In this document: positions 5,778 through 8,596 of the stretch, piece after piece
How the letters are laid out: the number at the start of each line of letters is the position of its first letter
Numbering within the stretch: the stretch's first letter is position 1
Origin: Thermoanaerobaculia bacterium
GTDB taxonomy: Bacteria; Acidobacteriota; Thermoanaerobaculia; Multivoradales; UBA5704
Direction: 5' to 3'
Length of the DNA stretch: 8,596 bases
NCBI GenBank assembly: GCA_025937035.1
Contig: JAICSG010000133.1
Span: 1-8,596 of the forward strand
Position numbers and translations under genes: made by a program
The notes under the pieces: generated by a model
The model's database searches: none
The model's input: the letters and a program-made list of their open reading frames with translations, nothing else
Told to the model about the DNA's origin: nothing

Positions 5778-6152
5778 ATGCCAAAGCAGATCAAGTTCAA
5801 AAGGAGCTCCACGCTTCCGTTGACGACGCTCGACAGTGATCGTCAGGTCTCGTGGGAGATCGACAGCCTCAAGAATGACGAGCAACTGGGCGTCGAGTCG
5901 AGCGATCCGGCCGTACCCTTCAGTATCTTGACGAATAAAGGAGACTCAACGACGGACAACATCATCCTGACCTACACGGGGACGCTCCCCCATCAGGTTC
6001 CTTATTCGACCTATGTCTACAACGGATCGCGGAAAGACCAGAGCAGCGGTTACCTGGTGATCGATACGATCGGTCCCCCGACGTATCCCTTGAAGGATCC
6101 GCAGGACCACGGCGGTGGAAAGAAGCCCGCCGAGGTACGGGCCAAGAAGTGA
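5778..6152 (+). CDS. Small hypothetical protein, probably beta-rich; predicted sigma54-controlled
   Basis: 124 residues, not recognised. The start is ATG 5778, preceded by AAAGGAG at 6-nt spacing. An in-frame GTG at 5745 would add 11 residues but lies inside the predicted sigma54 promoter and has no ribosome site. There is no signal peptide or membrane segment. The N-terminus is basic (MPKQIKFKR). The middle (about 20-100) alternates short hydrophobic segments and polar turns (QVSWEIDS, PFSILTNKGD, NIILTYTGTLP, PYSTYVYNG, GYLVIDTIGPP), suggesting a small beta-sandwich. The tail (about 104-124) is Gly/Lys-rich and probably disordered. GC content is visibly lower than in the activator gene. The gene diverges from the activator, shares its palindromes, and converges on the kinase gene with only 8 nt between stop codons. 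It is probably an output of the activator; its biochemical role is unknown. Confidence 0.85.
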   Translation: MPKQIKFKRSSTLPLTTLDSDRQVSWEIDSLKNDEQLGVESSDPAVPFSILTNKGDSTTDNIILTYTGTLPHQVPYSTYVYNGSRKDQSSGYLVIDTIGPPTYPLKDPQDHGGGKKPAEVRAKK

Positions 6153-6160
6153 GCGTGAGC

Positions 6161-8596
6161 TCAGGTCCCGCCGGGGGCTGGCAGGAGAGCCCCCGGCGTT
6201 TTGAAAAGCTCTTGGAATTCTGGGTTGTCGCGTAGTGATTTGTAGCCCGGCATGAGGAACCAGCGAGGCTGGACTCCTTTCTGGAGAGCTTTTTCGATGT
6301 AGGCCAGCGCGGTGGCATGATCCCCGACAACGGCGGACACCAGGGCCGCGGATTTGAGGACGTCGGGATCATCGCGCTTCTGCTCCAGCAACTGGAGAAT
6401 GATCGATACCGCCTCACGATGCCGGCCGAGAAACGCCAGGCACTCAGCTTGAGTCAATCGGTTCCCCTCGACAGGATTCTTTTCAATCTCGAGCAGGGCC
6501 TTCTGAAAGTGTTCTTCGGCGGCCCGCTTATGTCCCAAGGCGAGCTCGGCCTGCCCCAGATTCGAGTTGACGGTCGCGCTGTCGGGATCGATCTCCAGAG
6601 CCAGACGGAACGCCGCGATCGCATCCTCGTAGTGCCCCAGGAGCATGCGGGCCGCTCCCAGGTTGGCGTAGTGGGCGCGGAAGGGTTTCGGGGTGCGGGC
6701 GATGAGATCCTGATATCGCTGCTCGGCTTCCTGAAGATCGCCGAAGAGGAGCTCGATCCCGGCGAGGCCGTCGAGGGCGAAAATATTATTGGGTGAGTTG
6801 GCGAGGATCTGGCGAAAGTGGCCGCGGGCTTCCTCCACATGCCCCGTCCGCGCTTCGAGATTGGCGAGGACGGCGAGGTTGCGCCAGGTCGGTGAGGCCT
6901 TGGCCGCGTTTCTCAGATCTTCGAGCGCCTCGTCGAGACGGCCTTCCCGTTCCGCCAGGTTGGACCGTAAGACAAGGACCCGCGGGTCCCCAGGCAGGAG
7001 GACCTCGAGCTGCTCCAGAGCCTTGGCGGCGGCCTTGGGCTGATCCTGGGCAAGCTCGATCTTGATCTGAGTCAGAAGGGGACGGGGATCCTCCGGGGCC
7101 AGTCCGTGGGCTCCACGCACGAGATCCAAAGCCCGGTCGCGGTAAGCGACCTTCCGTGTCGAGATGGAACGGCTATACAGGACGGAGGCGGCGAGAAGCC
7201 GGACGTCCAGGAGGCTGGGAGATTTGTCCATGATCTGCTGGAGCCGGTCCAGATCCTCCTGGGAAGGCACTCCCCCCGAGTCGAGCCGGTGCTTTACATC
7301 AAGGAAGGCCGCGTAATCCTCGGTGCGTGCCTCCAGGGTGGGGGTCCCGGGCCGCAGTCGGCGATCCTTGTAGCCCCGGAGCAGGCTGGCGTCCACCGCT
7401 CGGGCGAGCTGCAGAAGATGGCCTGGGTCGATCGGCGCGTAGAACGATTCGGACCACAGCTCCTGGCCCTGAGGCGTCTTGCGGCGAAGGGTGATTTTTC
7501 CTCGATCGCCCGCCTCGTCCAGGACCGCTTCCAGAAGCTCATCCGCTGCACCAGACCGGGCAACCTCCGGGAGGGTAGCTGGAGAGCCAAAGAGGTCCCT
7601 CAGATCGCTCGCGTCCACACCGACCAGCGAGCTCAGGGTGCTGAGAGCGGTGGTCTGAGCTCCCAGGGCGGCGAGCCCGAGACGCTCATCCTTGCCGGCC
7701 ACCTTTGGCTGCAGCACCACCACGCGCAAGGGAGCCGTGGTGACCGCCGGGGCCTCCGGTTTCCGGACGAGGAGAGGGCGAGCCGCCAGGAAGACCAGGA
7801 TGCTGAGGACCGCCATCCCGAGAACGGCGAGGACCGCCATTCTCATCCGGGGCCGGTGCGGAGCGGACATGCCGGCCGTCGGGACCGGAGCCCGGAGAGG
7901 CCGGGACAGGGGGGGCTGGGTCGCGGAGCGGGGGATGTCCACCACCGTGGGCAGCTCGCTGACGCTCGCCACCTGGGTCGGAGCCTCGGACGCCAGGGCG
8001 CTCGCGAGCGCTTCGAGCTCGCGGGCCACCTCGGCCGCGCTCCCCGGCCGGTCCGCGGGCTCCTTGGCCAGCAGGCGCTCCACCAGATCGCCGAGACGGC
8101 GGGGTAGACCGGGGCGGACGGCGTCCACGCGCGGCGGGATCTCGGAGAGCACCTTTCGCAAGGTTTCCGTGGGGCTGGACCCCCGGAACGGCGAGCGGCC
8201 GGTGAGCATCTCGTAGAGCAGGACGCCCAGCGAGAAGAGGTCCGAGCGCTCGTCGGTCTCCTCGCCGCTCGCCTGCTCGGGGGACATCGTGTGGAAGGTG
8301 CCGAGCAGGACGCCGTGCTGGGTCACCACGGGATCGTCCGCCGCCGGGACGCTCATCCGGGCCAGGCCGAAGTCGAGGATCTTGGCCCTCCCCGCGGGGG
8401 TGACGATCACGTTCTCGGTCTTGAGGTCGCGGTGGACGATCCCGGCCGCGTGGGCGGCGGCGAGCCCGCCGGCGATCTCGCCCGCCAGGCGGACCGCGGC
8501 CTCCGGCTCCAAGCGGCCGGCCTCGGCCAGGGTGGCGGCCAGGGGCCGCCCCTCCACGTACTCCCGGACGATGCAGTCCCCCGTGGCGGCCGCGAG
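6161..8596 (-). CDS. Membrane-anchored Ser/Thr protein kinase with C-terminal TPR domain; N-lobe beyond the right edge
   Basis: 811 residues visible, with the frame open to the edge; the apparent GTG start at 8557 lies in mid-domain (CIVREYVEGRP is the kinase hinge). Visible residues: catalytic loop HRDLKTEN (55-62), DFGLA (75-79), SPEQ in the APE position (105-108), and SDLFSLGVLLYEMLTG (118-133). The kinase core ends near 205, and a Thr/Pro-rich linker follows with PTVVD (216-220). One transmembrane helix is at about 253-275. Beyond it is a mixed alpha/beta region (about 285-410), then many TPR-like helical pairs (about 440-790), probably periplasmic and ligand- or partner-binding. Asp and Asn catalytic residues are present, so it should be active. 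The ATP-binding glycine loop and Lys are not in the window. It lies near an FHA-sigma54 activator, a natural phospho-reader. The end of the gene overlaps a terminator serving the convergent 124-aa gene. Confidence 0.93.
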   Translation of the reverse strand, partial: LAAATGDCIVREYVEGRPLAATLAEAGRLEPEAAVRLAGEIAGGLAAAHAAGIVHRDLKTENVIVTPAGRAKILDFGLARMSVPAADDPVVTQHGVLLGTFHTMSPEQASGEETDERSDLFSLGVLLYEMLTGRSPFRGSSPTETLRKVLSEIPPRVDAVRPGLPRRLGDLVERLLAKEPADRPGSAAEVARELEALASALASEAPTQVASVSELPTVVDIPRSATQPPLSRPLRAPVPTAGMSAPHRPRMRMAVLAVLGMAVLSILVFLAARPLLVRKPEAPAVTTAPLRVVVLQPKVAGKDERLGLAALGAQTTALSTLSSLVGVDASDLRDLFGSPATLPEVARSGAADELLEAVLDEAGDRGKITLRRKTPQGQELWSESFYAPIDPGHLLQLARAVDASLLRGYKDRRLRPGTPTLEARTEDYAAFLDVKHRLDSGGVPSQEDLDRLQQIMDKSPSLLDVRLLAASVLYSRSISTRKVAYRDRALDLVRGAHGLAPEDPRPLLTQIKIELAQDQPKAAAKALEQLEVLLPGDPRVLVLRSNLAEREGRLDEALEDLRNAAKASPTWRNLAVLANLEARTGHVEEARGHFRQILANSPNNIFALDGLAGIELLFGDLQEAEQRYQDLIARTPKPFRAHYANLGAARMLLGHYEDAIAAFRLALEIDPDSATVNSNLGQAELALGHKRAAEEHFQKALLEIEKNPVEGNRLTQAECLAFLGRHREAVSIILQLLEQKRDDPDVLKSAALVSAVVGDHATALAYIEKALQKGVQPRWFLMPGYKSLRDNPEFQELFKTPGALLPAPGGT
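6169..6202 (+). terminator. Rho-independent terminator of the 124-aa gene, inside the kinase coding region
   Basis: CGCCGGGGGCT (6169-6179) pairs perfectly with AGCCCCCGGCG (6188-6198): an 11-bp stem, an 8-nt loop, then TTTT (6199-6202). It begins 17 nt after the stop codon of the 124-aa gene. On the other strand the same bases encode the last Pro/Ala/Gly-rich residues of the kinase. Confidence 0.8.

Noticed and set aside
7106..8107. 333-codon open frame on the plus strand
   Set aside because: Antisense to the kinase linker, membrane helix and TPR region; low-complexity product and no ribosome site.
8555..8557. GTG as start of the kinase gene
   Set aside because: The upstream codons continue a normal kinase hinge (CIVREYVEGRP) in the same frame to the window edge, so the gene is cut by the window rather than starting here.
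1..8596. tRNA, rRNA, CRISPR array, transposase or phage genes
   Set aside because: No tRNA-like or rRNA sequence, no regularly spaced repeats and no mobile-element proteins were found in any frame.

Overview
The window comes from a GC-rich bacterial chromosome. It reads like a member of Acidobacteriota, Myxococcota or a similar lineage rich in Hanks-type kinases. The hints are a membrane Ser/Thr kinase fused to TPRs, an FHA-GAF-sigma54 activator, and a short GC-rich palindromic intergenic repeat. This placement is inference; there is no rRNA or marker gene. The larger genes are so GC-rich that long spurious open frames lie antisense to them.

Layout. (1) 1-2936, minus strand: the distal part of an RND efflux operon, with a lipoprotein periplasmic adaptor (1719-2936) followed by the first ~552 residues of an HAE1-type RND pump that runs off the left edge. 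The 60-nt gap between them holds an 11-bp tandem duplication that includes the pump's Shine-Dalgarno, and a perfect 8-bp-arm palindrome. (2) 3070-3480, minus: a small Trp-rich protein of unknown function with faint avidin-like features. (3) 3705-5597, minus: an FHA-GAF-AAA+-Fis-HTH sigma54-dependent activator. (4) 5778-6152, plus: a small, probably beta-rich, unknown protein. (5) 6161-8596, minus: a Ser/Thr kinase with C-lobe, juxtamembrane linker, one transmembrane helix and a long TPR domain; its N-lobe lies beyond the right edge.

The most interesting part is 3480-8596. The 14-bp palindrome TATCCGATCGGATA occurs on both sides of the activator gene, extended to 16 bp on the right, each copy with a degenerate second copy nearby. 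About 90-115 bp from each cluster, pointing away from the activator gene, is a good sigma54 -24/-12 element. One (3549-3564, minus) precedes the 136-aa gene; the other (5734-5749, plus) precedes the 124-aa gene, with a near-consensus IHF site in between. This predicts a compact circuit. The membrane kinase would phosphorylate a Thr, the FHA domain of the activator would read it, and the activator would bind the palindromes and switch on two small proteins of unknown function while probably controlling its own gene. Domains and sites are seen in the sequence; the wiring is inferred.
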